Shown here piece by piece: positions 12,017 to 23,674 of a stretch of DNA of 64,000 nt. The stretch is from Gnetum montanum. Lineage: Eukaryota > Streptophyta > Gnetopsida > Gnetales > Gnetaceae. Every line of letters begins with the position of its first letter. The stretch's first letter is position 1. The stretch is taken from assembly GCA_015680685.1 (NCBI GenBank), contig MNCI01002932.1, forward strand, positions 483,561 to 547,560, in the 5' to 3' direction. The notes beneath the pieces were generated by a model. That model ran no database searches and was not told the origin of the DNA. It saw only the letters and a program-made list of their open reading frames with translations. Position numbers and translations under genes: made by a program.

Positions 12017-12863
12017 TGATGAGCAACAAGCAATTCCTACACCCAACCATATGAATCACTTGGGTTCACTAAGTAATCTAATTAAATTTTGTAGACTTTA
12101 GTTCTCTGAGTACACCTTATTTAGGCAGTGAATCTTAAAGATGTGATTGTTGTCTTCCCAATTCCACTTGTGAGGTACAATGGTATAGTTAAGTGTAACT
12201 GAGGCATATGATTTGTATCATTTTTATATTTTTCATTTAATTTTCCTGAGTGTAGAAAATAAAGTAATTAAATGTTTAATTAATCTAATAACTAATTAAT
12301 GTTTAAAACTAATCCTAACACAAGCATACATTCCCATCTGGCATAAATATCCTAAACACATTACAATGCTACTAGGTTACCAAGTGTAAGTGCTACTAGG
12401 ATTACCAAGCATTAATGTATGCTTGAGATGGTCATACTTATGTGCATTAATTATTTGTATTCAATTAATTAATTAAATGCATGAAACTAAATTTCAGGAA
12501 CAATAAATGCATTAAGTAAATATTGTGCTAAGTTTGAGTGCTACAAGGTTTATTAAGAAAGCTTGTCTTTATTACTGTTCACACTGAGGTATCCAAGTAC
12601 ATTAGTGCTTAAATAAAGATTTGTGCACTTCTTAACTCCTACTACATGCATGTAGAAAATATTCTAACTTTGAAATGAACAAACTAAAAGAGATCTGCTA
12701 TGCTACTTAGCAACGAATACTTTAAATGAGACAAGTGCATGTATTTATATAGGCAAGACCAGATACTTCATAAAAGCATATGCATCAATGCATCAAATAA
12801 TGTGTCAATAGGTATGCATCAATGTGTTTGCATTAACTAGATCCTACCAACAATGACTCATCA
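12017..12863 (-). repeat. G1 5' LTR
   Basis: 847 bp from TGATGAG (12017) to GACTCATCA (12863). It has the family TATA region (TTTATATAGGC, about 12748), the AATAAAGAT poly(A) signal block, and CATACTTATGTGC. Its sequence is a different subfamily from the 3972-4941 LTR, so the two are not a pair. The last 69 bases recur at 20585-20655. Confidence 0.8.
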
Positions 12864-14279
12864 GCTGACAATAGGAATATTGCTAGTTTGGTGATGGCAT
12901 CCCCCACGACTATGGGTATTGCCATTATTATTATTATTAGTCTTCAGATTAAGGAGGAGTCCTACTTGGATAGTAGTGGTTGTTGTATGACTATCTATAA
13001 TTACCTTGTGGATAAGGTAATATCTTATGCATTTTCTTTTTCATGAACCTGGGATTTAATGCAAAAGCCCAAGACTCTTGTAGATGTAACATAACTAGGC
13101 AATGACCCCTTGGATGTTTAGATTAATAAATGTCACATCCATCCCCTTCCTCTAAATTTGATTCTACAACCTTTTCTATTGTACCTTCTTTCCCTTTTTA
13201 CTGATAAGTGTCCTTGCATGTTTCCTTATTCTTTTTTCTCTTCTTATCTTGATCACTTATTTTAATTTCTCCTCTATGATTTTCAAGTTGGGTGCAAATT
13301 TTTCACCCATCAATTCCTATGTCTTATCTACCCTTGCTTTAATCTCAATGACAGAATTTTGTATCAATGAGGTTTTGTGAGAAATCAACTCATCAAGAGC
13401 TACCTCGTTTTCTTGATCATAAATATGGATCGCCTTCTTATGAAGAGCTAGATCCTACTTATATTCCTCTACGCTCCCCCTTTTTCACAACTCTTCTTCT
13501 TTTGCCACCTATTTAATTAGCCTTTATATTTGATGTGCTCTTAGCTTTGATAATATTTTTTGAGCATAGATTCCAAGGGTCTCCCTCATTTTTTTATCAA
13601 GGCCATCTATGATGTGATGAAGCTACTCTTTTTGAGAAAATCCATAGCCTAGGCATCTATGTAGTAGAGAATAGTATCTACCCAAGGTTGCATCAAGGGA
13701 TTCATGGTTCTCTTGCTTCCATTCTTGGATTTGTTTTCTTAGATTAAACACTCTTGAATAGGTTTGGTATTTCTTATTAAAGAGCTTAAGCATTGTGAAT
13801 CACTGGTGGATTAAATTTGATTCCAACAATCTATACCAACTTTCATGTTCTTCTATTAGTGTCCTAGGGAAGAACTTAAGCTTTTTCCACTTACTTTCAA
13901 TGTTTGTAAGGTGCAAACATCATGGAAGGCTTGTAAATGATGTTATGGATTAGAATTGTAGCCTTCCTCAAATTTAAGAATGTTATTCATATCAAGTCGT
14001 TTGATACAACTTTCCCTTTGATGCATATGGGGTATTCTAATTACCTCCCTAATCTCTATCATGCTTTTAGTAGCCAACAAGGATTTATCACCATCAGACA
14101 TGTCATAGTCATAATCTCTATTTTTATTTGTTTTATTGTGATGGTCTCATCTATGCTCTATTTGATACCTTGTATCTTGTCTTTGACCTTTATTTCTATC
14201 TTTATATTGATCCCTTAGTAGAGCTCTATCTCCATACCTATGTTCATCTTTGTTAGAACTAGACATTCAAGATGAAGAG

Positions 14280-15005
14280 TGATGAGTGGCGAGGTACCCC
14301 TACACTCAACCATACGAAATGAGCGTAGCACACGCGATCNNNNNNNNNNNNNNNNNNNNNNNNNNNNNNNNNNNNNNNNNNNNNNNNNNNNNNNNNNNNN
14401 NNNNNNNNNNNNNNNNNNNNNNNNNNNNNNNNNNNNNNNNNNNNNNNNNNNNNNNNNNNNNNNNNNNNNNNNNNNNNNNNNNNNNNNNNNNNNNNNNNNN
14501 NNNNNNNNNNNNNNNNNNNNNNNNNNNNNNNNNNNNNNNNNNNNNNNNNNNNNNNNNNNNNNNNNNNNNNNNNNNNNNNNNNNNNNNNNNNNNNNNNNNN
14601 NNNNNNNNNNNNNNNNNNNNNNNNNNNNNNNNNNNNNNNNNNNNNNNNNNNNNNNNNNNNNNNNNNNNNNNNNNNNNNNNNNNNNNNNNNNNNNNNNNNN
14701 NNNNNNNNNNNNNNACAAGGTTTATCCAGGAAGTTCGCCTTTATTGCTATACACAACTTGTGTTCAGGTACAATGTTGCTCGAATAAAGATCCGTTCACT
14801 TTAGGACTCCTACTACGGGCACATGGAAAATATTCTATCTCTGGAGTGATCAATCTGCCACAGTTTCCCTACTTCTAGCCCAGGATGATGAAACAAGGGA
14901 GAGTCGCCTCTTATTTATAGATATGACGACGCACCGCTATATCATGTATGCGATATCGCAGGGGACGACGCGATAACGCAGCCTATGTAATATCGCGTCT
15001 CATCA
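14280..15005 (-). repeat. Solo LTR in G2 gag, target duplication AAGAG
   Basis: TGATGAG at 14280 and CTCATCA ending at 15005 are flanked by AAGAG at 14275-14279 and 15006-15010. Removing the LTR and one AAGAG restores the uninterrupted reading GATGAAGAGGAAGATG seen in the other gag units (for example 15583). An N run (14340-14714) covers the middle, so a solo LTR is the simplest reading, but the gap could hide more. By comparison with the LTR at 16487-17402 about 530 bases are expected in the gap. The LTR carries ATATCGC-type palindromes near its right end. Confidence 0.8.
14340..14714. other. Assembly gap, 375 N
   Basis: Run of N inside the solo LTR. Translations across it are meaningless. 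Confidence 0.99.
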
Positions 15006-16014
15006 AAGAGGAAGATGATGAAGTGGGAGAATCGCCATGGCTCTTATATCTTTCGCTATGATTTCTTGGTTCATCTCTTCTAAGTTTGTAGGAGGTCCTA
15101 GGCCTTGAGGCCCTCCTTTTTCTAGGATTTTTTTCATCCCCTCTAGTGTTGTTCGTGAAAATTGAATGTAGTCTTTGAATATAGTAAGGATCAAAATGAG
15201 CATATGAGACCGTTTCTTACAATTGTTCATTCCAATTCTCTTCAATATAGATCTTATCATTACTCCTGTTGTAGCCTCCCTCAAATTTAAGAATGTTATT
15301 CATATCAAGTCGTTTGATACAACTTTCCCTTTGATGCATATGGGGCAATTTAATTGCCTCCCTGATTTATATCATGCTTCTAGTAGCCAACAAGGATCCA
15401 TCACCATTAGACATGTTATGGTCATAATCTCTATTTCTATTTTTTCTATTGTGATGGTCTCATCTATGCTCCATTTGATAACTTGTATTTTTTCTTTGAT
15501 CTTTATTTCTATCTTTATCTTGATTCCTTAGTAGAGCTCTATCTCTATACCTATGTTCATCTTTGTTAAAACTAGACATTGAAGATGAAGAGGAAGATGG
15601 TGAAGTGGGAGAACCACCATGGCTCTTATATCTTTCACTATGATCTCTTGGTTCATCTCTTCTATGTTTGTAGGAGGTCCTAGGCCTTAGCACCCTTCCT
15701 TTTCTAGGACTTGTTTCATCCCCTCTAGTGTTGTCCATGAAAATTGAATGTAGTCTTTGAATATAGTAAGGATCAAAATGAGCATACGAGATCCTTGCTT
15801 ACAGTCGTTCATTCCAATTCTCTTCAACATACATCTTATCATTACTTCTATTAGTGTTCTCATCATGTGATGGATTATTGGCCCTATGTAAAGAAGACAT
15901 ATTTTTAGTTAATAATGTGTGTGGCTTAAAATATTAATCTTTTCTAAAAGATAAATCATTTATGCTTTTACAGTGATTGTTGATAATATAACTAATCTAT
16001 ATTATTAGCACCAT

Positions 16015-16032
16015 CCTTGACAATGGTGCCAA
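16015..16032 (-). other. G2 primer binding site, copy 1
   Basis: Minus strand TTGGCACCATTGTCAAGG, next to the CTCATCA-type end (here TTCATCA) of the LTR at 16033. It resembles the tRNA-Asp 3' end. Confidence 0.7.
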
Positions 16033-16486
16033 TGATGAATGGTGAGTATCCCCTATACTCAACCATACAAATCACAAGCATTCACATGTCATTCAATCAA
16101 ATTTCATGGATGGAACTAATATGGTATCTAAATCATTGAATGTTGATCACAGGTCATTGTCTTTTCAATTGAACTAGTGGTAGCTTTATCATGTATGGTT
16201 TAGTCTAGAGTAAGACATATGATTATGATGTTATTGGGGCCTTAAACTAACCTAAATAATAATATAGAAATTAATGATTTAATTTAATTAATAATAAGAA
16301 TATAAATGCTAAACTAGCCTAAGAACGATGAGTGTTCGTTCCTAGCTTACTGTACATGTCCTGAACTCACATATTCACTACGGGAATTACCAAATGTTAT
16401 GCTACTAGGCAAACCAAACAATAACATTGCTGGGATTACCAAGCAGATACATGTTTATGCTTGAAACTAGTCATGCTCATTCCGCC
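16033..16486 (-). repeat. G2 5' LTR, copy 1, cut by insertion of G3
   Basis: Starts TGATGAATGGTGAG and matches 23675-24115 closely, but at 16486 the sequence switches to the start of the G3 LTR. In the copy at 23675 the LTR continues after CATTCCACC, so 16486 is an insertion point. The five bases before it, CCGCC, would be the target duplication, but the other end of G3 is not present to confirm this. Confidence 0.75.
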
Positions 16487-17402
16487 TGAGGAGACGCGAT
16501 ATGCACAAGCCGCGATATCGCGACCGCCGCGATATCGCATCATCGCGTACGCGATATCGCATCGTCCCCTGCAATGTCGCGTACGCGATATCACGGTCCG
16601 TCGTAAAATCTATAAATAAGAGGCGGCACTCCCCTTATTCCTCATCCTAGGCTTAATGTAGGGAAACTCTGGCAGTTTGATCACTCCATAGATAGAATAT
16701 TTTCCATGTGCCCGCAGTAGGAGTCCCCAAGTGAACGGATATTTATTCGAGCAGCTTTGTACCTGAACGCAAGTTGTGTACAGCAATAAGGACGAGACTT
16801 GTGGATAAACCTTGCAGTGCATGGAATAGGATTTATTACCTGGTATTTATTACCTATTATTTCTTACATGTTATTTATTACCTATTGTAGCGTGACATGA
16901 GTACGACTTGATTACGAGCATTGATGAATGTGTACGGCTAATCAAGGAATCGGCTGCTCATCGCAATTAGATTCTCTCACCCTTTCCTCTTAGTTAAGTG
17001 CCTCAATACGACCACTTTGAGCATGTGTGTTACATGTGGTGATCCCAGTAATAATTAGCATTTGGTAGCCATAGTTGCATAGTTCAGGGTGTGTATGGTA
17101 AGTGGGAACGGATGCTGACGCTAGTTAATTTAGACTTAGGACATTAGTTAGAGTTAGTTAGTTTTCTCAACCCTTCACCTCGATAGCATAGGAGAAAACC
17201 AGAAAAGACTATAAAAATCATATACCTCGGACTTACTTAACCATACACCGTGACAACTACAAGTAAGTCTAGGAAGACAACGAATGATTAACCCCAAGTG
17301 TTCCATGGGGCGTGTAGGCATTTAGTCTGCAGAGTTTGACCAGATCGTGCGTGCTACGCTCGTTTCGTATGGTTGAGTGTAGGGGTATCTCGCCACTCAT
17401 CA
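16487..17402 (+). repeat. G3 5' LTR with dense GCGATATCGC palindromes
   Basis: 916 bp, TGAGGAG...CTCATCA. Between 16496 and 16592 it holds repeated CGATATCGC and GCGTACGCGATATC palindromes, followed by the TATA-like CTATAAATAAGAGG near 16610. It ends GAGTGTAGGGGTATCTCGCCACTCATCA region at 17402 and is followed by a well-preserved primer site. Confidence 0.85.
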
Positions 17403-17421
17403 TTGGCGCCGTTGTCAAGGG
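17403..17421 (+). other. G3 primer binding site (tRNA-Asp-like)
   Basis: TTGGCGCCGTTGTCAAGGG starts right after the LTR. Plant elements of the Athila and related lineages use TGGCGCCGTTGCCGGGG, complementary to tRNA-Asp; this copy agrees at the first ten bases of that core and differs later. Confidence 0.8.
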
Positions 17422-17543
17422 CTAAGTGTTTGTGCACTAAGTAGAACATAGGAGATCACTCACATCGTTGGGAGCTTAAACGAACCTTAGGGTTAATTAA
17501 ACAAAAAATTATATACGGTTAAATAACACACTGATAAGACACA

Positions 17544-18475
17544 ATGTCTTCTTCTTCTTCTCACAAGAGCATTACACCACCTAGGGATAATACAAGAAGA
17601 AGGTGAGCTACGCAAAAGGGAAAGTGTAGAAGAGTACAACCACGATCCCTCCCTTCGAAGGAAGGGAGTGAAATTTTGTAATAAAGAGGATGAGTCACCA
17701 CTCGAAGAGTTGGTGAACAGGAAGACCTTACCGCTTCAAAAGCTCACAACAGAAATAGCGGCTAAGGTAGACAACATATGGAGTTCCTTAGACTCTAAAA
17801 TTGAAACTGTCTTAAAAATTGTAGAAGAGTCTAAGGTAGAACAAAGTAGTGACAAAGGTAAGAAAAAGTGGAGAGATTTAGGCCCTGCACATAACAAGGG
17901 TAAGGGAAAAATCACTAACTCTGATGCGGCTGTGGATTCGGATTCAGACGATGATGGTGGATGTGAGATCTACCACTATGACCATCCTAAGGGATGTTGC
18001 CCCATCATCTCACATCTATAGGAGTCTGGGGTGTATGCACTAAATCCAAGACTCAACCAACGGCAAACACCCTGAAGGTTACCTTATCCACAAGGTAACC
18101 CAAGGCAGTTCCACCAACCACTAATGTATTATCTAAGTGTAACTCCACCACAGTCCATCGGACAGCATCAACAGTGGCAATACCCATAATCATGGGGGAT
18201 GCCATCACCGAAACATTAGCACCCTTACCAGCAGCCTGACCCTTATGGATATTATGTGCAACAACCGATTTCTCCAAGTGACTCTATGAGTCACACAACT
18301 CCCAACCATCACTACCAAGTTCGAGAGTACTTTAGAAGGACTCCTTCTCCTCCAGGAGACACTCCATACCCACACCATCCTCCTAATCCATCCGCACCTC
18401 TTCCACCAGTCGTAGTTCCCATAACACCTCCTGCTCCAACAATGCAAGGGGAACTTCCTCCTCAACCGCAGTAAT
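17544..18475 (+). pseudogene. G3 gag, internally deleted and broken
   Basis: ATG at 17544 gives MSSSSSHKSITPPRDNTRRR, then a stop. Without the capsid core the sequence goes to GELRKRESVEEYNHDP and the frame 17668-18021: ELVNRKTLPLQKL, AAKVDNIWSSLDSKIETVL, an Asp/Ser run, and CEIYHYDHPKGCCP, the family knuckle with the second Cys changed to Tyr. A Pro/Tyr/Gln-rich tail (18256-18474) follows. The same N-terminal start, with capsid core retained, is seen in G4. Confidence 0.7.
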
Positions 18476-18689
18476 GTCACGCTGCGAGAGTTATAAATAT
18501 TCAACCTGTTGTTGGTTCTGACAACTGTAAAAAGAGAAGACATTTCTTCAAAACCAAAAGCCCAAACAAACTCTCACAACAACAAGCGGTTGGGCCCATG
18601 TACACTCCTCCACCATCTAACACTTCGGAGCACCCTTCTATCCAAAATCAAAGCTTAACACATACGGTTATGTTAATGCATACCGTAAC

Positions 18690-19490
18690 TGACTGGATCA
18701 AGGTATGACACCTTCACAGAAAATTAACTGACCCTGGGAGTCCCTTAATCTATTTACAAATCGTCGGAAATAAACCACATAGGGCTCTTCTTGACTCAAG
18801 TTCCGAAGTTAACTTAATTTCACAAGAGATGTATCACGCCTGGAACCTGCCCCAACTTAAGAAGAGCAACATTCAACTAGAGTTGTTAGACCAATCCATC
18901 ACCATTCCCTTAGGATTGGTGGAGGACATCATCACCATTGTGTGTGGTTGGTCTTACCCAGCTGATTTTCTGGTGATTGAAGTTAACAACAACGAAGGGG
19001 ACTTCCCAATTATAATGGGAAAGGCATGGCTAAGTACAGTAGACCCATGCCTTAGGATCAGCGATCTTTCCTTGGAAATCTCTAAGATAAACATTTGTGG
19101 AAAGATTGAGAAGAGGAAAGTTCCATGCATCACATACAGTGATTCATCGGGTGATGACATGGAGGAAATGCCTCCATGTAACAGGTGTGTCCTTGAAACT
19201 TTGAAACAAAGATGCCTGTATGTAGCAACCACACAACCAGTAGTAGACACCCCATGGTTGATAGCTACTCGAAGGAGCAACAAAATATGCATGGAACGAA
19301 CTAAGGAGAAAAACCATGCCAACAACAAAGGCATAGATACATTGGAATATGAGCATCACCAACTTCCACCCCTTAATCTAAGATCATCAATTCAGAGAAG
19401 TTGGATACTTCTTAGAAATTCAAATAGGCACTCATTATTTCGGATCTCTCCCTTTCCACTTAGTCATGGGGGAGATAGCCACCTATGCTA
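18690..19490 (+). pseudogene. G3 aspartic protease, fused to the tail of pol by deletion
   Basis: ALLDSSSEVNLISQEMYHAW (about 18786-18845) is the active-site block, with the usual DSG changed to DSS. LGLVEDII, CGWSYPADFLVIEV and DFPIIMGKAWLSTV follow (18910-19045). The open frame 18829-19491 then runs through a poorly conserved stretch and ends in PLSHGGDSHLC, equivalent to the last residues of integrase in G4 (PGHGGDGHP at 63970). Everything between is missing. Confidence 0.7.
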
Positions 19491-20525
19491 ATCATATGAG
19501 GCCCTCAGTTCTTTTTCGATTTTTGTTTTACACATTTTTGTTTTACAACGTTTTTGTCTTACACATTTTTGTTTTACAAATTTCTTTAACTTTTTTAGTT
19601 TTTTGTTTTACAACATCGTTATACTTTTTCTATTTGTGTGTGTGTGTGTGTGTGTGTGTGATCCACCCTGTAAGTTTGTCATCCAAAAAGTGTTCGGAAT
19701 GATGGTATGAACTATTTTCGTATTGATTGCTAATGTTTGGTTTTTACCTTTAAGTCACAATGTTGATACTAAGGTATGTTTCTTTTGATATGGCAGGCAA
19801 TGAGACCATTTCATCCATCTATCCACCAGTTTCTATGGTCTCTCTCAGCTTGGAAATGTACAATCCCCTTCTAATCAGAACTTAAATGAATCGGTGACTG
19901 GGTATTTCTCAAACTAAGGAAGGACTCAGGGATTGCAAAGGGTGTGACTTCAAGGGAATTTGATGCTTTTGTGTTGGCCGTTCTCTTGGGTGCTTGGATG
20001 TTTTCTTCTTGAGTTTTCTTGTCGTTCCGATGTTACCCAACTATCGGAAGCTGAGACAATAAAAATAAGAAGTCTTTGCGTGGTGTGGTTCTCACGCATA
20101 AAAACACAAAACACAAAAAAAAAATAAAAAAAAAGAGAGAAAAAGAAAAAGTGAGAATTCAAAGCACACCCCTTAGATGAAATAAACAAACTTGGGCTAC
20201 AAGCACTGGTTATGGAACCAAAAGTGTTCCCTCTAACTAAGGCCCTTCTCGCTTCCCATTCTCTCCTTTGTTTCATCGGAATGATGGTGGCTCTTTGGAA
20301 AGGCATTCTTGTTATCCAAGTGGATAGTTTAGCCGAATGCATTGATGCATAGTCACTGGATGTGGTTGGTTTGAGGCCAGAGTTGGAATGAGATCTGCTA
20401 AGTCACATTAATCATGCAACACACAAGGGGCTGTACACCACCTTGTTCTTGGGATTTCATTCCATTCTCTTCTCTTCTCTCCATCCTTCTTTCCATTGTT
20501 CACCTCATTGCCTGTTGTATCATTA
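19491..20525 (+). other. G3 3' non-coding region with (GT)n run
   Basis: No coding potential seen. It begins with T-rich TTTTGTTTTACA repeats (19515-19615), then (GT)n at about 19636-19660. The block AAGGGTGTGACTTCAAGGG near 19938 is the conserved 3' non-coding block of G1 and G5. An A-rich tract lies at 20104-20150. The region stops at the N at 20526 before any ORFX or 3' LTR. Confidence 0.55.
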
Positions 20526-20655
20526 NATGTCGAGAGTAAAAAATGATGGACTAAGAGGGAATGGCCAGGGTATGACATCAAGACATCAAATAATGTGTCA
20601 ACAGGTATGCATCAATGTGTTCGCATTGACCAGATCCTACCAACAATGACTCATC

Positions 20656-23542
20656 AGCTGACAATAGGAATATTGCTGGTTTGGTGATGGCATCCCCACA
20701 ACTATGGGTATTGCCATTATTATTAGTAGTAGTCTTAAGGTTAAGGAGGAGTCCTACTTGGATAGTAGTGTTGGTTGTATGACTATCTATAATTACCTTG
20801 TGGATAAGGTAATCTCTTATGCATTTTGTTTTTCATGAACCTAGGATTTAAAGCAAAATCCCAAGACTCTTGTAGATGTAACATAACTAGGAAATGACCC
20901 CTTGGATGTTCATATTAATAAATGTCACATCCATCCTCTTCCTCTAAATTTGAGTCTGCAACCTTTTCTATTGTAGCGTCTTTTCCTTTTTACTAATAAG
21001 TGTCCTTGAATGTTTCCTTATTCTTTTTTCTCTTCTTATCTTGATCACTTATTTTAATTTCTCCTCTATGATTTTCAAGTTGGGTGTAACTTTTTCACCC
21101 ATCAATTCCTACGTCTTATCTAGCCTTGCTTTAATCTCAATGACAGAATTTTGTATTAGTGAGGTTTTGTGAGAAATAAACTCATCAAGAGCTACCTCTT
21201 TTTCTTGATCATAAATATGGATCGCCTTCTTGTGAAGAGCTAGATCTTACTTATATTCCTCTACGCTTCCCCTTTTCACAACTCTTCTTCTTTTGCCACC
21301 TATTTAATTAGCCTTTATATTTGATGTGCTCTTAGCTTTGATAATATTTTTTGAGCATAGATTCCAAGGGTCTCCCTCATTTTGTTATGAAGGCCATCTA
21401 TGATGTGATGAAGCTACTCTTTTTGAGAAAATCCATAGCCTAGGCGTCTATGTAGTAGAGAATAGTATCTACCCAAGGTTGCATCAAGGGATTCATGGTT
21501 CTCTTGCTTCCATTCTTGGATTTTTTTTCTTAGATTAAACACTCTTGAATAGGTTTGGTATTTCTTATTAAAGAGCTCAAGCATTATGGATCACTAGTGG
21601 ATTAAATTTGATTCCAACAAACTATATCAACTTTCATGTTCTTCTATTAGTGTCCTAGGGAAGAACTTATGCTTTTTCCACTTACTTTCAATGTTTGCAA
21701 GGTGCAAACATCATGGAAGGCTTGTAAATGATGTTATGGATTAGAATTGTAGCCTTCCTCAAATTTAAGAATGTTATTCATATCAAGTCGTTTGATACAA
21801 CTTTCCCTTTAATGCATATGGGGTGTTCTAATTACCTCCCTAATCTCTATCATGCTTCTAGTAGCCAACAAGGATTTATCACCATCAAACATGTCATAGT
21901 CATAATCACTATTTCTATTTGTTCTATTGTGATGGTCTCATCTATGCTCCATTTGATACCTTGTATCTTGTCTTTGACCTTTATTTCTATCTTTATCTTG
22001 ATCCCTTAGTAGAGCTCTATCTCTATAACTATGTTCATCTTCGTTAGAACTAGACATTGAAGATGAAAAGGAAGATGGTGAAGTGGGAGAACCGCCATGG
22101 CTCTTATATCTTTCGCTATGATCTCTTGGTTCATCTCTTCTATGTTTGTAGGAGGTCCTAGGCCTTAAGGCCCTCCTTTTTCTAGGACTTGTGTCATCAC
22201 CTCTAGGGTTGTTCATGCCAATTAAATGTAGTCTTTGAATATAGCAAGGATCAAAATGAACATATGAGATCCTTGCTTACAGTGGTTCATTCCAATTCTC
22301 TTCAATATAGATCTTATCATTACTCCTATTGTAGCCTCCCTCAAATTTAAGAATGTTATTCATATCAATTCGTTTGATACAACTTTCCCTTTGATGCATA
22401 TGGGGTATTTTAATTCCCTCCCTAATTTGTATCATGCTTCTAGTAGCCAACTAGGGTTCATCACCATCAGACATGTCATGGTCATAATATCTATTTCTAT
22501 TTGTTCTATTGTGATGGTCTCATCTATGCTCTATTTGATAACTTGTATCTTATCTTTGATCATTATTTCTATCTTTATCTTGATTCCTTAGTAGAGCTCT
22601 ATCTCTATACCTATGTTAATCTTTGTTAGAACTAGACATTAAAGATGAAGAGAAAGATGGTGAAATGGGAGAATTGCCATAGCTCTTATATCTTTCGCTA
22701 TGATCTCTTGGTTCATCTCTTCTATGTTTGTAGGAGGTCCTAGGCCTTAAGGCCCTCCTTTTTCTAGGACTTGTTTCATCCCCTCTAGTGTTGTTTGTGA
22801 AAATTGAATGTAGTCTTTGAATATTGTAAGGATCAAAATGAGCATATGAGACCATTGCTTACAGTGGTTCATTCCAATTCTCTTCAATATAGATCTTATC
22901 ATTATTCCTGTTGTAGCCTCCCTCAAATTTAAGAATGTTATTCATATCAAGTCATTTGATACAGCTTTCCCTTTGATGCATATGGGAAAATTTAATTGCC
23001 TCACTGATTGATATCATGGTTCTAGAAGCCAACAAGAGTTCATCACCATTAGACATGTTATGGTCATAATCTCTATTTCTATTTGTTCTATTGTGATGGT
23101 CTCATCTATGCTCCATATGATAACTTGTATTTTTTCTTTGATCTTTATTTTTATCTTTATCTTGATTCCTTAGTAGAGCTCTATATCTATACCTATGTTC
23201 ATCTTTGTTAAAACTAGACATTGAAGATGAAGAGGAAGATGGTAAAGTGGGAGAACCACCATGGCTCTTATATCTTTTGCTATGATCTCTTGGTTCATCT
23301 CTTCTATGTTTGTAGGAGGTCCTAGGCCTTAATGCCCTTTCTTTTCTAGGACTTGTTTCATCCCCTCTAGTGTTGTCCATGAAAATTGAATGTAGTCTTT
23401 GAATATAGTAAGGATCAAAATGAGCATACGAGATCCTTACTTACAGTGGTTCATTCCAATTCTCTTCAATATACATCTTATCATTACTTCTATTAGTGTT
23501 CTCATCATGTGATGGATTATTGGCCCTATGTAAAGAAGACAT
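20656..23542 (-). pseudogene. G2 gag, copy 2 (broken, three tandem charged units)
   Basis: A minus-strand ATG at 23542 opens the same gag as at 15900. The Arg/Asp/His-rich unit with RPRTSYKHRRDEPRDHS occurs three times (about 23330, 22750, 22160), at 577-580 base spacing. The capsid-like core lies at 21730-21300 and the knuckle remnant at about 20925-20890. Stops interrupt the frame throughout. Confidence 0.7.
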
Positions 23543-23656
23543 ATTTTTAGTTAATAATGTGTGTGGCTTAAAATATTAATATTTTCTAAAAGATAAATCA
23601 TTTATGCTTTTACAGTGATTATTGATAATATAACTAATCTATAATATTAGCACCAT

Positions 23657-23674
23657 CCCTGACAATGGTGCCAA
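23657..23674 (-). other. G2 primer binding site, copy 2
   Basis: Minus strand TTGGCACCATTGTCAGGG beside the LTR start at 23675, equivalent to 16015-16032. Confidence 0.7.

Larger units (their letters stand above)
1..12863 (-). mobile_element. Ty3/gypsy element G1 (Athila/Tat-like), 3' end outside window
   Basis: Reading the minus strand from 12863 down, the order is 5' LTR, tRNA-Asp-like primer site, gag, aspartic protease, RT, integrase, a non-coding stretch, then an extra ORF that leaves the window at base 1. Protease-RT-integrase order identifies Ty3/gypsy, and the primer site plus a 3' extra ORF resemble the Athila/Tat lineage. All coding parts carry stops and frameshifts, so the copy is dead. 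Its right end abuts the gag of element G2 (GCTGACAATA at 12864), so G1 inserted into G2. Lineage assignment is inference from layout and motifs, not from a tree. Confidence 0.8.
12864..15900 (-). pseudogene. G2 gag, copy 1 (broken, split by a solo LTR)
   Basis: A minus-strand ATG at 15900 opens MSSLHRANNPSHD. The next part has Arg/Asp/His/Ser-rich charged blocks (RPRTSYKHRRDEPRDHSERY, 15700-15640), present twice about 580 bases apart (about 15826-15235, and again beyond it). The capsid-like core lies at 13950-13500 and the altered knuckle GCDIY...SKHPRGHC at about 13135-13090. The gag ends at 12864, where G1 is inserted. Many stops. A near-copy with three of the charged units lies at 20656-23542. 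Confidence 0.7.
16487..20525 (+). mobile_element. Ty3/gypsy element G3, pol-less derivative, 3' end missing
   Basis: LTR 16487-17402, primer site 17403-17421, shortened gag, protease, then an immediate jump into the purine-rich end of pol (ATGGGGGAGATAGCC, 19467) and the family's 3' non-coding region. RT, RNase H and integrase are absent, so it could only have moved in trans. The element stops at the single-N join at 20526 without a 3' LTR. Confidence 0.75.

Noticed and set aside
3972-12863. 3972-4941 and 12017-12863 as the two LTRs of one element
   Set aside because: The two differ too much and the first has its own primer site on its left. ORFX of G1 lies further left, so the true 3' LTR is outside the window.
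13937-14218. Plus-strand frames with hydrophobic Ile/Ser/Phe-rich product, repeated at 15223, 21728 and 22391
   Set aside because: They are antisense shadows of the Arg/Asp/His-rich G2 gag units on the minus strand; the apparent membrane segments come from the reverse complement of charged codons.
14215-14878. Several long open frames on both strands across 14215-14878
   Set aside because: They exist only because the N run translates without stops. No real coding signal.
14925-15000. Repeated ATATCGC motifs looking like a CRISPR or satellite array
   Set aside because: Irregular spacing, palindromic, confined to LTR U3 regions, and the genome is a plant nuclear genome.
20443-20649. Short plus-strand frame across the N at 20526
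   Set aside because: Crosses an assembly join between unrelated sequences.
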